A stretch of DNA of 64,000 nt from Streptomyces cadmiisoli (GCF_003261055.1 NZ_CP030073.1:6758001-6822000), one strand, 5' to 3'; counted from the stretch's first letter, positions 18,361-27,492 are shown. The notes: generated from the sequence alone by a model not told the origin. Program-made: numbers and translations.

Positions 18361-18987
18361 ATGACGATCAAGGACACCCCCGAGGAGTGGGAGATCCGCG
18401 CCTCGGACACCCCCTTCGTGGGCAACAAGACCTCCGTCCGCACGGACGACGTGGTCATGCCCGACGGCACCGTCGTGCGCCGCGACTACCAGGTGCACCC
18501 CGGCTCGGTGGCCGTCCTCGCCCTCGACGACGCGGACCGCGTGCTGGTCCTGCGGCAGTACCGCCACCCCGTGCGCCACAAGCTGTGGGAGATTCCGGCC
18601 GGCCTGCTCGACGTGCCCGGCGAGAACCCGCTGCACGCCGCCCAGCGCGAGTTGTACGAGGAGGCGCACGTCAAGGCGGAGGACTGGCGGGTGCTGACCG
18701 ACGTGTACACCACCCCCGGCGGCTGCGACGAGTCCGTGCGCATCTTCCTGGCCCGCGGTCTGTCCGAGGCCGAGGGGGCGCGCTTCGCGGTCGAGGACGA
18801 GGAGGCCGACATGGAGCTCGGGCGCGTGCCGGTCGCGGATCTCGTGCGGGGGGTGCTCGCCGGGGAACTGCACAACAACTGCCTGGTCGTCGGCGTCCTC
18901 TCGCTGGTCGCCGCCCGGCAGGGCGCCGGCCTGGACGCGCTGCGCCCGGCCGAGGCGCCCTGGCCCGCCCGCCCCTTCGAGGCCTGA
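18361..18987 (+). CDS. NUDIX hydrolase, ADP-ribose pyrophosphatase type
   Basis: A 208-residue NUDIX enzyme. The Nudix box reads AGLLDVPGENPLHAAQRELY followed by EEAHV, i.e. the actinobacterial variant with one extra residue before the first Glu, as I recall for the mycobacterial ADP-ribose pyrophosphatase next to pyrG. Before it come the strand motifs SVAVLALDD and VLVLRQYRHPV; after it TTPGGCDESVRIFLA, which is typical of ADPRases (the acidic loop EDEEADM follows). It probably splits ADP-ribose to AMP and ribose-5-phosphate in the cytoplasm. ATG 18361 follows a purine-rich AAAGGGCAGGG. The place after pyrG is conserved in actinobacteria. Confidence 0.88.
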   Translation: MTIKDTPEEWEIRASDTPFVGNKTSVRTDDVVMPDGTVVRRDYQVHPGSVAVLALDDADRVLVLRQYRHPVRHKLWEIPAGLLDVPGENPLHAAQRELYEEAHVKAEDWRVLTDVYTTPGGCDESVRIFLARGLSEAEGARFAVEDEEADMELGRVPVADLVRGVLAGELHNNCLVVGVLSLVAARQGAGLDALRPAEAPWPARPFEA

Positions 18988-19168
18988 ACCCGCACCCCGG
19001 CCCCTGCGTCCCGGCACGGCGTCCTTTGGTGTGACGATCGCCTGATCCGATCGGGGGACGTCCCCGTCGTGCTCCACACGGTTCGTCGCAGAGCGTGAAC
19101 TAGGCTCTGGAAACGCCCGAACCGGAGTCCCGGCGGGACTGTGCACGTGTGGGACGGGAGTGTGGCCC

Positions 19169-21235
19169 GTGACGGATCAGGCGGTGGACACGGACGGCGC
19201 GTGGTCGTCGGGACACACGTCGGTGGAGACCCCTTTCCTGGGCCGTACACGGGAGTTGAAGGAGCTGCGCGCCGACATCGAGCGTGCGGGGCTGGACACC
19301 ATCTCGGGGAAGAAGGCCCCGCGCGCGCGAGTGCTGCTCATCGCGGGCAGACCCGGCTCCGGCCGTACGGCGCTCGCCGAGGAGCTGGTCCGGCAGGTCG
19401 CGAAACGTTACCCCGACGGCGTCCTGCGGGCCCGGCTCAGCGAGCCCGACGGCACCCCCGTCCCCACCGAGCGCACCGCCCGTGACCTGCTGGCCGCGCT
19501 GGACCGGCCGATCCCGCCCGGTGCCGCCGAGGACGAGCTGGCCGAGGCGCTCCGCGAGGCCCTGGCCGACCGCCGGGCCGTGCTCCTGCTGGACGACGCG
19601 GCCGAGGCGGAGCAGGTCGACGCCCTGCTGCCGGACACCCCGGACTGCCTGGTCGTCGCCGTCTCGAAGGGCCCGCTCACCGGTATCTCCGACGTCCGTC
19701 CCTGCACCCTCGGCGGCCTCGACACCAAGTCCGCCGTCGAACTGCTGTCCCGGCACACCGGCTCGGTGCGCATCACCGTCGACCCCAGGGCCGCCGAAGG
19801 GCTCGTCGAGGAGTGCCAGGCCCAGCCGGCCGCGCTGACGCTGGCCGGTGGCTGGCTGGCCGCCCGCCCCAAGTCGGCCGTCGCCGACCTGGCCAAGCAG
19901 CTGCGGGCCGAGGGCGACGACGCGACCGCGCTCGGCCGGGTCTTCCGGCTCGTCCATGCCTCCCTGCCGCCGTCCACCGCGCGCACCCTGCGGCTGCTCT
20001 CCCTCGCCCCGGCCGGCCATGTCGACCCGCACACCGCCTCGGCGCTCGCCGGCTGCTCGGTCAACGGCGCCCGCACCACGCTGGACGACCTGGCCGCCGT
20101 CGGACTGCTGCGGGCGGTGGACGGGCCGCTGCCGCAGTACGAGGTGCCGGGCAGCCTGCACCCCCTGCTGCGCTCCCTGACCGAGACCCTGGACCGCCCG
20201 GCCGAGCTCCAGCTGGCCCGCGCCCGGATGCTGGAGCGGACGGTGCGGCTGCTCCAGTCGTGCCGCGCGATCACCGAGACCGACAGCCCGCAGGCGCGCG
20301 AGAAACTGCTCGGCATGCCGCGCTCCCTGCGCTTCCCGAGTCCCCGCGCGGCCGCCGACTGGCTCAGCATCCGCAAGCCGGCGCTGCTCGCCGCGGCCCG
20401 TCTCGCGGTCGCCGACGGGGAGCTGGACACCCTGGCCCGGCGCCTGATGTCCCAGCTGGTCCGGGCGATGGTGGCGCACTTCGGCATGCGGGCGGCGGCG
20501 CCCGACCTGTACGGCATCCACGGCCTCGTGCTCGACGTGGCCGAACGCCAGGACCTGCCCCGCGAGCGGGCCGCGGCGCTGCTGAACCTCGGCGACCTGG
20601 ACGCCCAGACCGGCCGGACGGCCGAGGCGCTGACCCGTTTCCGGGCCGCGCTGGACGCCGGACGCCTGGCGAACGACCCGTACGCGACCGGACGGGCGAT
20701 GGAATCCGTGGGCGGCGCGCACCAGGAACGCGGCGACCACGACCGGGCCGCCGACTGGTACGGCCGCGCCCTCGCCGAGCGGCTGGCCCGCGACGAGCGG
20801 GCCGAGGCCGCCCGGCTCTACGGCCGGATCGCCACCGCGCACACCTACGCGGGCCGCTACGGCGAGGCCCAGCGGCACTGGCGCGCCGCGATCGCCGGCT
20901 ACCGCAAGCTCGGCGACATGGCCGCCCACGCAAGGGCGTTGAGCGAACTGGCGCGGGTCCAGGAGTACGCGGGACGGCCCGAGGAGTCGCTGCGCACCTG
21001 CCAGGAGGGCGTCGAGTGGGCGCGCCGCGCCGAGGACGTACGACTCCAGGCGGCGCTGCACATGAGGCTGGCGGACACGCTGGAGCACCTCGGCGACTCC
21101 ACGGCCGCTCTGCTGCACCGCAACGCGGCCGGGCGCATGCTGGGGGATGAGGTCCAGGAGGACGACTCGGGTGATCCAGTCACGGAACAGCCGGGTAGTG
21201 CCTGCGAAATCCGCAGTACATCCGCTGAAGATTGA
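19169..21235 (+). CDS. STAND/NB-ARC ATPase with TPR repeats, AfsR-like without DNA-binding domain
   Basis: A 688-residue P-loop regulator-like protein. Residues about 25-60 hold FLGRTRELKELRADIERA, a typical lead-in to NB-ARC domains. Walker A is degenerate-looking but complete enough, AGRPGSGRTALAEEL (R replaces the usual K), and Walker B is VLLLDDAAEAEQ. A winged-helix half follows (LRLLSLAPAGHVDPHTASAL). The C-terminal third is tetratricopeptide repeats (AALLNLGDLDAQTGRTAEAL, AMESVGGAHQERGDHDRAAD, ARLYGRIATAHTYAGRYGEA and others). There is no SARP or HTH domain, so it is not a classic AfsR-type activator. GTG 19169 has GGGAG 8 nt upstream. It lies where mycobacteria carry xerD, between the nudix gene and the ald/parA block. 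Role unknown; probably a signal-transduction scaffold. Confidence 0.8.
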   Translation: MTDQAVDTDGAWSSGHTSVETPFLGRTRELKELRADIERAGLDTISGKKAPRARVLLIAGRPGSGRTALAEELVRQVAKRYPDGVLRARLSEPDGTPVPTERTARDLLAALDRPIPPGAAEDELAEALREALADRRAVLLLDDAAEAEQVDALLPDTPDCLVVAVSKGPLTGISDVRPCTLGGLDTKSAVELLSRHTGSVRITVDPRAAEGLVEECQAQPAALTLAGGWLAARPKSAVADLAKQLRAEGDDATALGRVFRLVHASLPPSTARTLRLLSLAPAGHVDPHTASALAGCSVNGARTTLDDLAAVGLLRAVDGPLPQYEVPGSLHPLLRSLTETLDRPAELQLARARMLERTVRLLQSCRAITETDSPQAREKLLGMPRSLRFPSPRAAADWLSIRKPALLAAARLAVADGELDTLARRLMSQLVRAMVAHFGMRAAAPDLYGIHGLVLDVAERQDLPRERAAALLNLGDLDAQTGRTAEALTRFRAALDAGRLANDPYATGRAMESVGGAHQERGDHDRAADWYGRALAERLARDERAEAARLYGRIATAHTYAGRYGEAQRHWRAAIAGYRKLGDMAAHARALSELARVQEYAGRPEESLRTCQEGVEWARRAEDVRLQAALHMRLADTLEHLGDSTAALLHRNAAGRMLGDEVQEDDSGDPVTEQPGSACEIRSTSAED

Positions 21236-21364
21236 TGCAATGAAAGGCTAGACAGCGGGAACGCCTTCATTAAACTGGCTGTGCCGCACGTTCTCCAGCG
21301 GTGTCTCCCGGTGTGCCCATTACATCCGGGTAGATCGTGTATTGCCCCCTCTGAGTCAAGGACC

Positions 21365-22489
21365 GTGATCGACGTGAAGGTCGGCATCCCCCGCGAGGTC
21401 AAGAACAACGAGTTCCGGGTGGCCATCACCCCCGCCGGCGTGCACGAGCTGGTGCGCAACGGCCACCAGGTCGTCGTCGAGCGGAACGCCGGTATCGGCT
21501 CCTCCATCCCGAACGAGGAGTACATCGCCGCCGGGGCGCAGATCCTCGACACGGCCGACGAGGTGTGGGCCACCGCGGACCTGCTGCTGAAGGTGAAGGA
21601 GCCGATCGCGGAGGAGTACCACCGGCTGCGCAAGGACCAGATCCTCTTCACCTACCTGCACCTGGCCGCCTCCAAGGAGTGCACCGACGCCCTCCTGGAG
21701 TCCGGCACCACGGCCATCGCGTACGAGACCGTGGAGCTGCCGAGCCGCGCCCTGCCGCTGCTCGCCCCCATGTCCGAGGTCGCGGGCCGGCTGGCCCCGC
21801 AGGTCGGCGCCTACCACCTGATGCGCGCCGCGGGCGGCCGCGGTGTCCTGCCCGGTGGTGTCCCGGGCGTGCCGGCCGGCAAGGCCGTCGTCATCGGCGG
21901 TGGCGTCTCCGGCTGGAACGCCGCGCAGATCGCCATCGGCATGGGCTTCCACGTGACCCTGCTCGACCGTGACATCAACAAGCTCAAGGAAGCCGACAAG
22001 ATCTTCGGCACGAAGATCCAGACCGTCGTCTCCAACGCCTTCGAGCTGGAGAAGGCGTGCCTGGAGGCCGACCTCGTCATCGGCGCCGTCCTCATCCCGG
22101 GCGCCAAGGCCCCGAAGCTCGTCACCAACGAGCTCGTCGCCCGGATGAAGGCGGGAAGTGTCCTTGTCGACATCGCGATCGACCAGGGCGGCTGCTTCGA
22201 GGACTCCCGTGCCACCACGCACGCCGAGCCGACCTTCCGCGTCCACAACTCGGTCTTCTACTGCGTCGCCAACATGCCCGGCGCGGTCCCCAACACCTCC
22301 ACCTACGCGCTGACCAACGCCACGCTGCCGTACATCGTCGAGCTGGCCAACCGCGGCTGGGTCGAGGCGCTGCGCCGTGACGCCGCGCTGGCCAAGGGCC
22401 TCAACACGCACGACGGCAAGGTCGTCTACCGCGAGGTCGCCGAGGCGCACGGCCTGGAGCACGTGGACCTGGAGACCCTGATCGGCTGA
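21365..22489 (+). CDS. ald: L-alanine dehydrogenase
   Basis: A 374-residue NAD-dependent alanine dehydrogenase (L-alanine + NAD to pyruvate + ammonia). N-terminal substrate domain: [20 protein letters not shown] with the substrate Arg, and [11 protein letters not shown] containing the catalytic His. The Rossmann NAD loop is [19 protein letters not shown] followed by DRDINKL. The segment [20 protein letters not shown] is the family signature near the C-terminus. GTG 21365 is chosen with AAGGA 5 nt upstream and the usual short N-terminus. In actinomycetes it supports use of alanine as nitrogen source. A strong hairpin follows at 22551. Confidence 0.96.
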   Translation: MIDVKVGIPREVKNNEFRVAITPAGVHELVRNGHQVVVERNAGIGSSIPNEEYIAAGAQILDTADEVWATADLLLKVKEPIAEEYHRLRKDQILFTYLHLAASKECTDALLESGTTAIAYETVELPSRALPLLAPMSEVAGRLAPQVGAYHLMRAAGGRGVLPGGVPGVPAGKAVVIGGGVSGWNAAQIAIGMGFHVTLLDRDINKLKEADKIFGTKIQTVVSNAFELEKACLEADLVIGAVLIPGAKAPKLVTNELVARMKAGSVLVDIAIDQGGCFEDSRATTHAEPTFRVHNSVFYCVANMPGAVPNTSTYALTNATLPYIVELANRGWVEALRRDAALAKGLNTHDGKVVYREVAEAHGLEHVDLETLIG

Positions 22490-22550
22490 CCCGATCGACT
22501 AAGTCACCTTTTCGTAAAGGCGATACGTCAACACGCCTCGTCAACCGAGC

Positions 22551-22591
22551 ACACCCGGCCGGACCTTGCCCGACAAGGTCCGGCCAGGTGT
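22551..22591 (+). terminator. ald transcription terminator hairpin
   Basis: 18-bp stem (22551-22568 with 22574-22591) around the loop CCCGA, with a single C/A mismatch near the base. There is no T-run, as is common for Streptomyces terminators. It is 61 bp after the ald stop and upstream of the parA-like operon promoter, so it should insulate the operon from ald. Confidence 0.75.
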
Positions 22592-22769
22592 GTGTATGGT
22601 CACTTTGCGAAGCTCGGCCAACTCGCCTCGAACGTAACCCTTGAGCCGATTCGTACACCGGTGAAACCTGCCGTGCGACGGCCGTACGCCCTTGACAGAG
22701 GGATGTTTCATTGCCGACACATCCTGCCGGGTCCGGCGGATTGTGTTGCTGCGGACCGCCGACACGCCA

Positions 22770-22775
22770 TAGAGT
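22770..22775 (+). promoter_or_regulatory. possible vegetative promoter of the parA-like/scpAB operon
   Basis: TAGAGT at -10 with TTGCTG at 22746-22751 (spacing 18) resembles an HrdB-type promoter. Both hexamers deviate from consensus, and an alternative TTGACA lies further upstream, so this is a suggestion only. Confidence 0.3.
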
Positions 22776-22847
22776 CGCCAACCGTCGGCATGGTGCCACG
22801 CTGACCTGTCTAGAAGTTTCCTGGTCACCAAGGAGGTAAGACGACTT

Positions 22848-24026
22848 GTGAATGAGTCGACATTTTCTCCCGGGGGTGGTCAACCAGGAAGCCCTGCGCG
22901 GGGTCAGGCTCCCGCGGGGTTCGAGGCTGTCGGCTCCGTCGCGGTGCGCACCTTCGCAGCCCACCAGAGTCACCAGATGTCAGGGGTGACTCACTCAGCA
23001 CACCAGAGCATGGATGGCCATCACGTGAACGCCATGGCCGGCGACGGAAGTGGCGCGCCCCACAACCACTTCGCCGACTACGACGAACTGCCCGACGGGC
23101 ACTTCTACGACCCCGACGCCGAGTACGAGCCGGACCCCGAGTACGCGGCCACGCTCGCGCCCGACGCCGCACGCCAGCGCCGCGAGCGCATCGGCCCGAC
23201 CGGCCGCCCGCTGCCGTACTTCCCGATCCCGGGACCGCTGACCGATCACGGCCCCGCGAAGATCATCGCGATGTGCAACCAGAAGGGCGGCGTGGGCAAG
23301 ACCACGTCGACCATCAATCTGGGCGCCGCGCTCGCGGAGTACGGACGCCGGGTGCTGCTCGTCGACTTCGACCCGCAGGGCGCGCTGTCGGTGGGTCTCG
23401 GCGTCAACCCGATGGAGCTCGACCTCACCGTCTACAACCTGCTCATGGAGCGGGGCATGGCGGCCGACGAGGTGCTGCTGAAGACGGCGGTCCCCAACAT
23501 GGACCTGCTGCCCAGCAACATCGACCTGTCGGCGGCCGAGGTGCAGCTCGTCTCCGAGGTGGCCCGCGAGTCGACGCTCCAGCGCGCCCTGAAGCCGCTG
23601 CTGCCCGACTACGACTACATCGTGATCGACTGTCAGCCCTCGCTCGGTCTGCTCACAGTGAACGCCCTGACGGCCGCTCACAAGGTGATCGTGCCGCTGG
23701 AGTGCGAGTTCTTCGCACTGCGTGGTGTCGCGCTGCTCACCGAGACGATCGAGAAGGTCCAGGAGCGGCTCAACCCGGAGCTGGAGCTCGACGGCATCCT
23801 CGCCACGATGTACGACTCGCGCACGGTGCACAGCCGCGAGGTGCTGGCGCGCGTCGTCGAGGCGTTCGACGACCACGTCTACCACACGGTCATCGGGCGC
23901 ACGGTCCGCTTCCCGGAGACCACGGTCGCCGGCGAGCCGATCACCACGTACGCGTCCAACTCCGTCGGCGCCGCCGCCTATCGCCAGCTCGCCAGGGAGG
24001 TGCTCGCCCGGTGTCACGCCGAGTGA
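22848..24026 (+). CDS. ParA/Soj-like chromosome partitioning ATPase
   Basis: A 392-residue ParA-family ATPase. Residues 1-135 are a non-conserved extension: His/Ser-rich (AAHQSHQMSGVTHSAHQSM) then acidic (DYDELPDGHFYDPDAEYEPD). The ATPase domain starts at AKIIAMCNQ with the deviant Walker A KGGVGKTT at 146-153, Walker A' VDFDPQGALS and Walker B DYIVIDCQPSLGLL. The perfect ribosome site AAGGAGGT 10 nt before GTG 22848 supports translation of the long extension. It is distinct from the origin-proximal ParA-ParB pair of Streptomyces, because the partner here is a ribbon-helix-helix protein and condensin subunits follow. The stop overlaps the next start (GTGA). Confidence 0.9.
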   Translation: MNESTFSPGGGQPGSPARGQAPAGFEAVGSVAVRTFAAHQSHQMSGVTHSAHQSMDGHHVNAMAGDGSGAPHNHFADYDELPDGHFYDPDAEYEPDPEYAATLAPDAARQRRERIGPTGRPLPYFPIPGPLTDHGPAKIIAMCNQKGGVGKTTSTINLGAALAEYGRRVLLVDFDPQGALSVGLGVNPMELDLTVYNLLMERGMAADEVLLKTAVPNMDLLPSNIDLSAAEVQLVSEVARESTLQRALKPLLPDYDYIVIDCQPSLGLLTVNALTAAHKVIVPLECEFFALRGVALLTETIEKVQERLNPELELDGILATMYDSRTVHSREVLARVVEAFDDHVYHTVIGRTVRFPETTVAGEPITTYASNSVGAAAYRQLAREVLARCHAE

Positions 24027-24583
24027 GTCTGCCGGGGGCCGACGAACTGTTCCGTACGACAGGGGGAATGGCGCTCCAGGCATCCACTCCCCGGCGCCAG
24101 GCCAACGGCGAGCCCCGGGTGCCGCCGCCCGCGGGCGAGGGCGACGCGGCGGCAGCGGCGGCCGAGGACGCGCCGCAGTCGGTGCCCGTGCAGGGCGGTG
24201 ACGGCGACGGCGACGAACATGTCGCGGCGGAGGCGGAACCGATCGACGCGGGGGAGTCCCGCAGCCGGGGCACGGCCCCGGAGCGCTCCACGCGGCGCCA
24301 GGCGGCCCAGGAGGGCTCGGGCGGGGCCGCACCCCGCAAGCAGCGCGGGCGGGCGGCCGCACGGCGCCCCAGCGGACGTGAGCGGCACGACGAGAAGATC
24401 ACGGTGTACGTGTCCGCCGAGGAGCTCATGGATCTGGAGCACGCCCGGCTCGTGCTCCGCGGTGAGCACGGACTGGCCGTCGACCGCGGACGGATCGTCC
24501 GGGAGGCGGTCGCCGTGGTGCTCGCGGATCTGGAGAGCCGGGGAGACGCCAGCATCCTCGTACGACGGCTCCGTGGACGGTAG
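24023..24583 (+). CDS. ribbon-helix-helix protein partnered with the ParA-like ATPase
   Basis: A 186-residue protein. The first ~115 residues are low-complexity, Ala/Pro/Gly/acidic turning to Arg-rich (PRKQRGRAAARRPSGRER). The C-terminal ~60 residues fit a ribbon-helix-helix DNA-binding domain: strand KITVYVSAEE, helix ELMDLEHARLVLRGE, turn with a glycine, then helix RGRIVREAVAVVLADL. The GTG 24023 overlaps the parA stop by 4 bp, so it is made in fixed ratio with the ATPase. A ParA ATPase plus RHH protein is the arrangement of type Ib plasmid partition modules, hence a centromere-binding or adaptor role is inferred. I did not recognise a named family. Confidence 0.72.
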   Translation: MSLPGADELFRTTGGMALQASTPRRQANGEPRVPPPAGEGDAAAAAAEDAPQSVPVQGGDGDGDEHVAAEAEPIDAGESRSRGTAPERSTRRQAAQEGSGGAAPRKQRGRAAARRPSGRERHDEKITVYVSAEELMDLEHARLVLRGEHGLAVDRGRIVREAVAVVLADLESRGDASILVRRLRGR

Positions 24584-24601
24584 CGGTAGCCTGCGAGGGC
24601 T

Positions 24602-25762
24602 ATGACCTCGAACGACGCTTCCGCCACCGGCTCCGGCGCCGGACGCCGGCGTGTGCTGGGCAGGGGCCCAGGGGCTCCGGCTCCGGCCGTCGAGGCCCCG
24701 GTCGCCTCGCCGCTGCCGCCCGAACCGGTCACGGCCGTGGCACCGCACGGGGCGGAACCAGAGGTCCCTGCGGCAGAACCAGCGGCCCGCGCGATCCATG
24801 CGGTCCCCGAAGCGGAACCTGCCGTCCCCGCGGTCCCCGTGGCGCAAGCCGCGGTCGCCGTCGCTCCGCGGCCCGAGGCCCCCGTACCGCGAACCGCCGC
24901 CGATGCCGCCGAGGCCGCAGAAGCCGCGGAAGCCGACGAGGGCGATTCCGGAGTCTTCAAGGTGCGGCTCTCCAACTTCGAGGGCCCCTTCGATCTGCTC
25001 CTCCAGCTGATCTCCAAGCACAAGCTGGACGTCACCGAGGTCGCGCTGTCCAAGGTCACCGACGAGTTCATGGCCCACATCCGTGCCATAGGGCCGGACT
25101 GGGACCTGGACGAGACGACCGAGTTCCTGGTCGTCGCCGCGACGCTGCTCGACCTGAAGGCGGCCCGGCTGCTGCCCGCCGCCGAGGTGGAGGACGAGGC
25201 CGACCTGGCGTTGCTGGAGGCACGCGACCTGCTGTTCGCCCGGCTGTTGCAGTACCGCGCGTACAAGCAGATCGCCGACATCTTCAACCACCGCCTCGAC
25301 GAGGAGGCCCGGCGCCACCCCCGTACCGTCGGCCTCGAACCCCACCACGCCGAGCTGCTGCCCGAGGTGGTCATCAGCATCGGCCCCGAGGGGTTCGCCC
25401 GGCTCGCCGTCAAGGCGATGCAGCCCAAGCCCAAGCCGCAGGTGTACGTCGACCACATCCACGCGCCGCTGGTGAGCGTGCAGGAGCAGGCCGGGATCGT
25501 GGTCGCGCGGCTGCGGGAGCTGGGCGAGGCGAGCTTCCGGGCACTGATCGAGGACACCCCCGACACGCTCACCGTCGTGGCGCGCTTCCTGGCGCTGCTG
25601 GAGCTGTACCGGGAGAAGGCCGTGGCGCTGGAGCAGGAGGCCGCCCTCGGTGAGCTGCTGGTGCGCTGGACCGGCGGGGAAGAGGACGCGGCGCTCCGCG
25701 TGACCGACGAGTTCGACCGCCCGCCGGAGAAGCCCGAGGAAGCCAAGGAGGAGAAGGAGTGA
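24602..25762 (+). CDS. scpA: segregation and condensation protein ScpA
   Basis: A 386-residue kleisin, about 110 residues longer than typical ScpA because of a Pro/Ala/Glu-rich N-terminal extension (PAEPAARAIHAVPEAEP-like repeats). The conserved domain starts about residue 120: FKVRLSNFEGPFDLLLQLIS followed by KHKLDVTEVALSKVTDEF, with TEFLVVAATLLDLKAARLLP. The C-terminal winged helix lies near residues 300-370. It bridges SMC heads and binds ScpB. It begins 18 bp after the RHH gene and overlaps scpB by 4 bp (GTGA). The disordered extension is common in actinobacterial ScpA. Confidence 0.93.
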   Translation: MTSNDASATGSGAGRRRVLGRGPGAPAPAVEAPVASPLPPEPVTAVAPHGAEPEVPAAEPAARAIHAVPEAEPAVPAVPVAQAAVAVAPRPEAPVPRTAADAAEAAEAAEADEGDSGVFKVRLSNFEGPFDLLLQLISKHKLDVTEVALSKVTDEFMAHIRAIGPDWDLDETTEFLVVAATLLDLKAARLLPAAEVEDEADLALLEARDLLFARLLQYRAYKQIADIFNHRLDEEARRHPRTVGLEPHHAELLPEVVISIGPEGFARLAVKAMQPKPKPQVYVDHIHAPLVSVQEQAGIVVARLRELGEASFRALIEDTPDTLTVVARFLALLELYREKAVALEQEAALGELLVRWTGGEEDAALRVTDEFDRPPEKPEEAKEEKE

Positions 25763-26427
25763 GCGAGGAGAGCGTTCTCGAGGAGGTCTCTCGGCCGCCG
25801 GCCGCGCCGCGGAGCGTCGCCGACCTCGATCTGAGGCCCGCCCTGGAGGCGGTGCTGATGGTCGTGGACGAGCCCGCGACCGAGGAGCACCTCGCGAAGA
25901 TCCTCCAGCGGCCCAGGCGGCAGGTCGCGAACGCGCTGCGCGAACTCGCCGACGAGTACACCGCGCAGCGGCGCGGCTTCGAACTGCGCCTGATCGCGGG
26001 CGGCTGGCGTTTCTACACCCGGCCCGAGTACGCCGCGGCGGTGGAGGGCTTCGTCCTGGACGGCCAGCAGGCCCGGCTGACCCAGGCCGCCCTGGAGACG
26101 CTGGCGGTGGTCGCCTACCGCCAGCCGGTCAGCCGGAGCAGGGTGTCTGCCGTGCGCGGAGTCAACTGCGACGGCGTGATGCGCACCCTCCTCCAACGCG
26201 GTCTCGTCCAGGAGGCGGGCGCGGAACCCGAAACAGGTGCGATCCTGTACACGACGACGAACTACTTCCTGGAGCGGATGGGCCTGCGCGGCCTGGACGA
26301 GCTCCCGGAGCTCGCGCCCTTCCTCCCGGAGGCCGAGGCGATCGAGGCCGAGACACAGGAAGGCGTTCCGTCGTTCGATCCGGACGCTCCGGATTCCGAG
26401 GACGCAGACGACAAGACGGAACTTTGA
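25759..26427 (+). CDS. scpB: segregation and condensation protein ScpB
   Basis: A 222-residue ScpB with two winged-helix domains. The first covers ALEAVLMVVDEPATEEHLAK and the following helix; the second covers LTQAALETLAVVAYRQPVSR, AVRGVNCDGVMRTLLQRGL and YTTTNYFLERMGLRGLDEL. It forms the dimer that sits on ScpA in the SMC condensin complex. The start GTG 25759 overlaps the scpA stop, behind GGAGGAGAAGGA. The C-terminal tail is acidic and probably disordered. Its TGA shares a base with the rluB ATG (TGATG). Confidence 0.94.
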   Translation: MSEESVLEEVSRPPAAPRSVADLDLRPALEAVLMVVDEPATEEHLAKILQRPRRQVANALRELADEYTAQRRGFELRLIAGGWRFYTRPEYAAAVEGFVLDGQQARLTQAALETLAVVAYRQPVSRSRVSAVRGVNCDGVMRTLLQRGLVQEAGAEPETGAILYTTTNYFLERMGLRGLDELPELAPFLPEAEAIEAETQEGVPSFDPDAPDSEDADDKTEL

Positions 26428-27491
26428 TGCGAAGCAGCGGTAGCGGCAACAGCGGCGGGCGCGGTAACCACCGCGGAGCCGGGAACAACAGGGACCAGAA
26501 GCAGGGGCAGGGCCGCCCCCGCAAGCCCCGACCCGAGGAGCGCCGCTACGACGTGGGCCCCGGCGCCACCAAGGACGGCCCGAAGTCGGGGCGCGGTGCG
26601 AGTGCGCGGGGCGGTGCCAAGGGCGGCCCCAAGCAGGGCCGGCAGGACGGCGGCCGCACGGCTCCGGCGCGTTCGCGTGAGTACGACGCGCGGACCGAGG
26701 AGCGCAACCGGGACCGGTACGCGGAGAAGAAGGACGTGAAGCTGCCCAAGACCTTCCCCGGTGCGGAGCTGGAGGGCGAGCGGCTCCAGAAGGTGCTCGC
26801 GCGCGCGGGGTACGGCTCCCGGCGCGCCTGCGAGGAACTGATCGAGCAGGCGCGCGTCGAGGTCAACGGCGAGATCGTCCTGGAGCAGGGCCGGCGCGTC
26901 GACCCCGAGAAGGACGAGGTCAAGGTCGACGGTCTGACCGTCGCCACGCAGTCGTACCAGTTCTTCTCGCTGAACAAGCCCGCCGGTGTGGTGTCGACGA
27001 TGGAGGACCCGGAGGGCCGTCAGTGCCTCGGCGACTACGTCACCAACCGTGAGACGCGGCTGTTCCACGTCGGCCGGCTCGACACCGAGACCGAGGGCGT
27101 CATCCTGCTCACGAACCACGGCGAGCTGGCCCACCGTCTGACCCACCCCAGGTACGGCGTCAAGAAGACCTACCTCGCGCACATCGTCGGCCCGATCCCG
27201 CGGGACCTGGGCAAGCGGCTCAAGGACGGCATCCAGCTGGAGGACGGGTACGCGCGCGCGGACCACTTCCGGGTCGTCGAGCAGACCGGCAAGAACTACC
27301 TCGTCGAGGTCACCCTGCACGAGGGACGCAAGCACATCGTCCGCCGCATGCTCGCGGAGGCCGGGTTCCCCGTGGACAAGCTGGTCCGCACCGCCTTCGG
27401 CCCGATCACCCTCGGGGACCAGAAGTCGGGCTGGCTGCGCCGTCTGTCCAACACCGAGGTCGGGATGCTGATGCAGGAGGTCGATCTCTGA
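26427..27491 (+). CDS. rluB: 23S rRNA pseudouridine synthase, RluB-like
   Basis: A 354-residue RsuA/RluB-family pseudouridine synthase. Residues 1-110 are an Arg/Gly/Asn/Lys-rich, RNA-binding-like extension (GRGNHRGAGNNRDQKQGQG). An S4 domain follows: ERLQKVLARAGYGSRRACEE. The catalytic domain has FFSLNKPAGVVST and VGRLDTETEGVILLTN with the catalytic Asp, then YLVEVTLHEGRKHIVRRM. It isomerises a uridine in a 23S helix. The gene overlaps scpB by one base, the usual scpA-scpB-rluB order. The long basic leader is typical of actinobacteria. Confidence 0.92.
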   Translation: MRSSGSGNSGGRGNHRGAGNNRDQKQGQGRPRKPRPEERRYDVGPGATKDGPKSGRGASARGGAKGGPKQGRQDGGRTAPARSREYDARTEERNRDRYAEKKDVKLPKTFPGAELEGERLQKVLARAGYGSRRACEELIEQARVEVNGEIVLEQGRRVDPEKDEVKVDGLTVATQSYQFFSLNKPAGVVSTMEDPEGRQCLGDYVTNRETRLFHVGRLDTETEGVILLTNHGELAHRLTHPRYGVKKTYLAHIVGPIPRDLGKRLKDGIQLEDGYARADHFRVVEQTGKNYLVEVTLHEGRKHIVRRMLAEAGFPVDKLVRTAFGPITLGDQKSGWLRRLSNTEVGMLMQEVDL

Positions 27492-27492
27492 T

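Larger units (their letters stand above)
22490..22847. other. intergenic region between ald and the parA-like operon
   Basis: 358 bp without a gene. It contains the ald terminator hairpin (22551-22591) and the promoter region of the segregation operon. A TTGACA hexamer lies at 22692-22697 without a good partner at 17-18 bp. A better pair is TTGCTG (22746-22751) with TAGAGT (22770-22775), spacing 18, ending 72 bp before the start codon. The ribosome site AAGGAGGT at 22830-22837 is a perfect anti-Shine-Dalgarno match. Confidence 0.5.
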
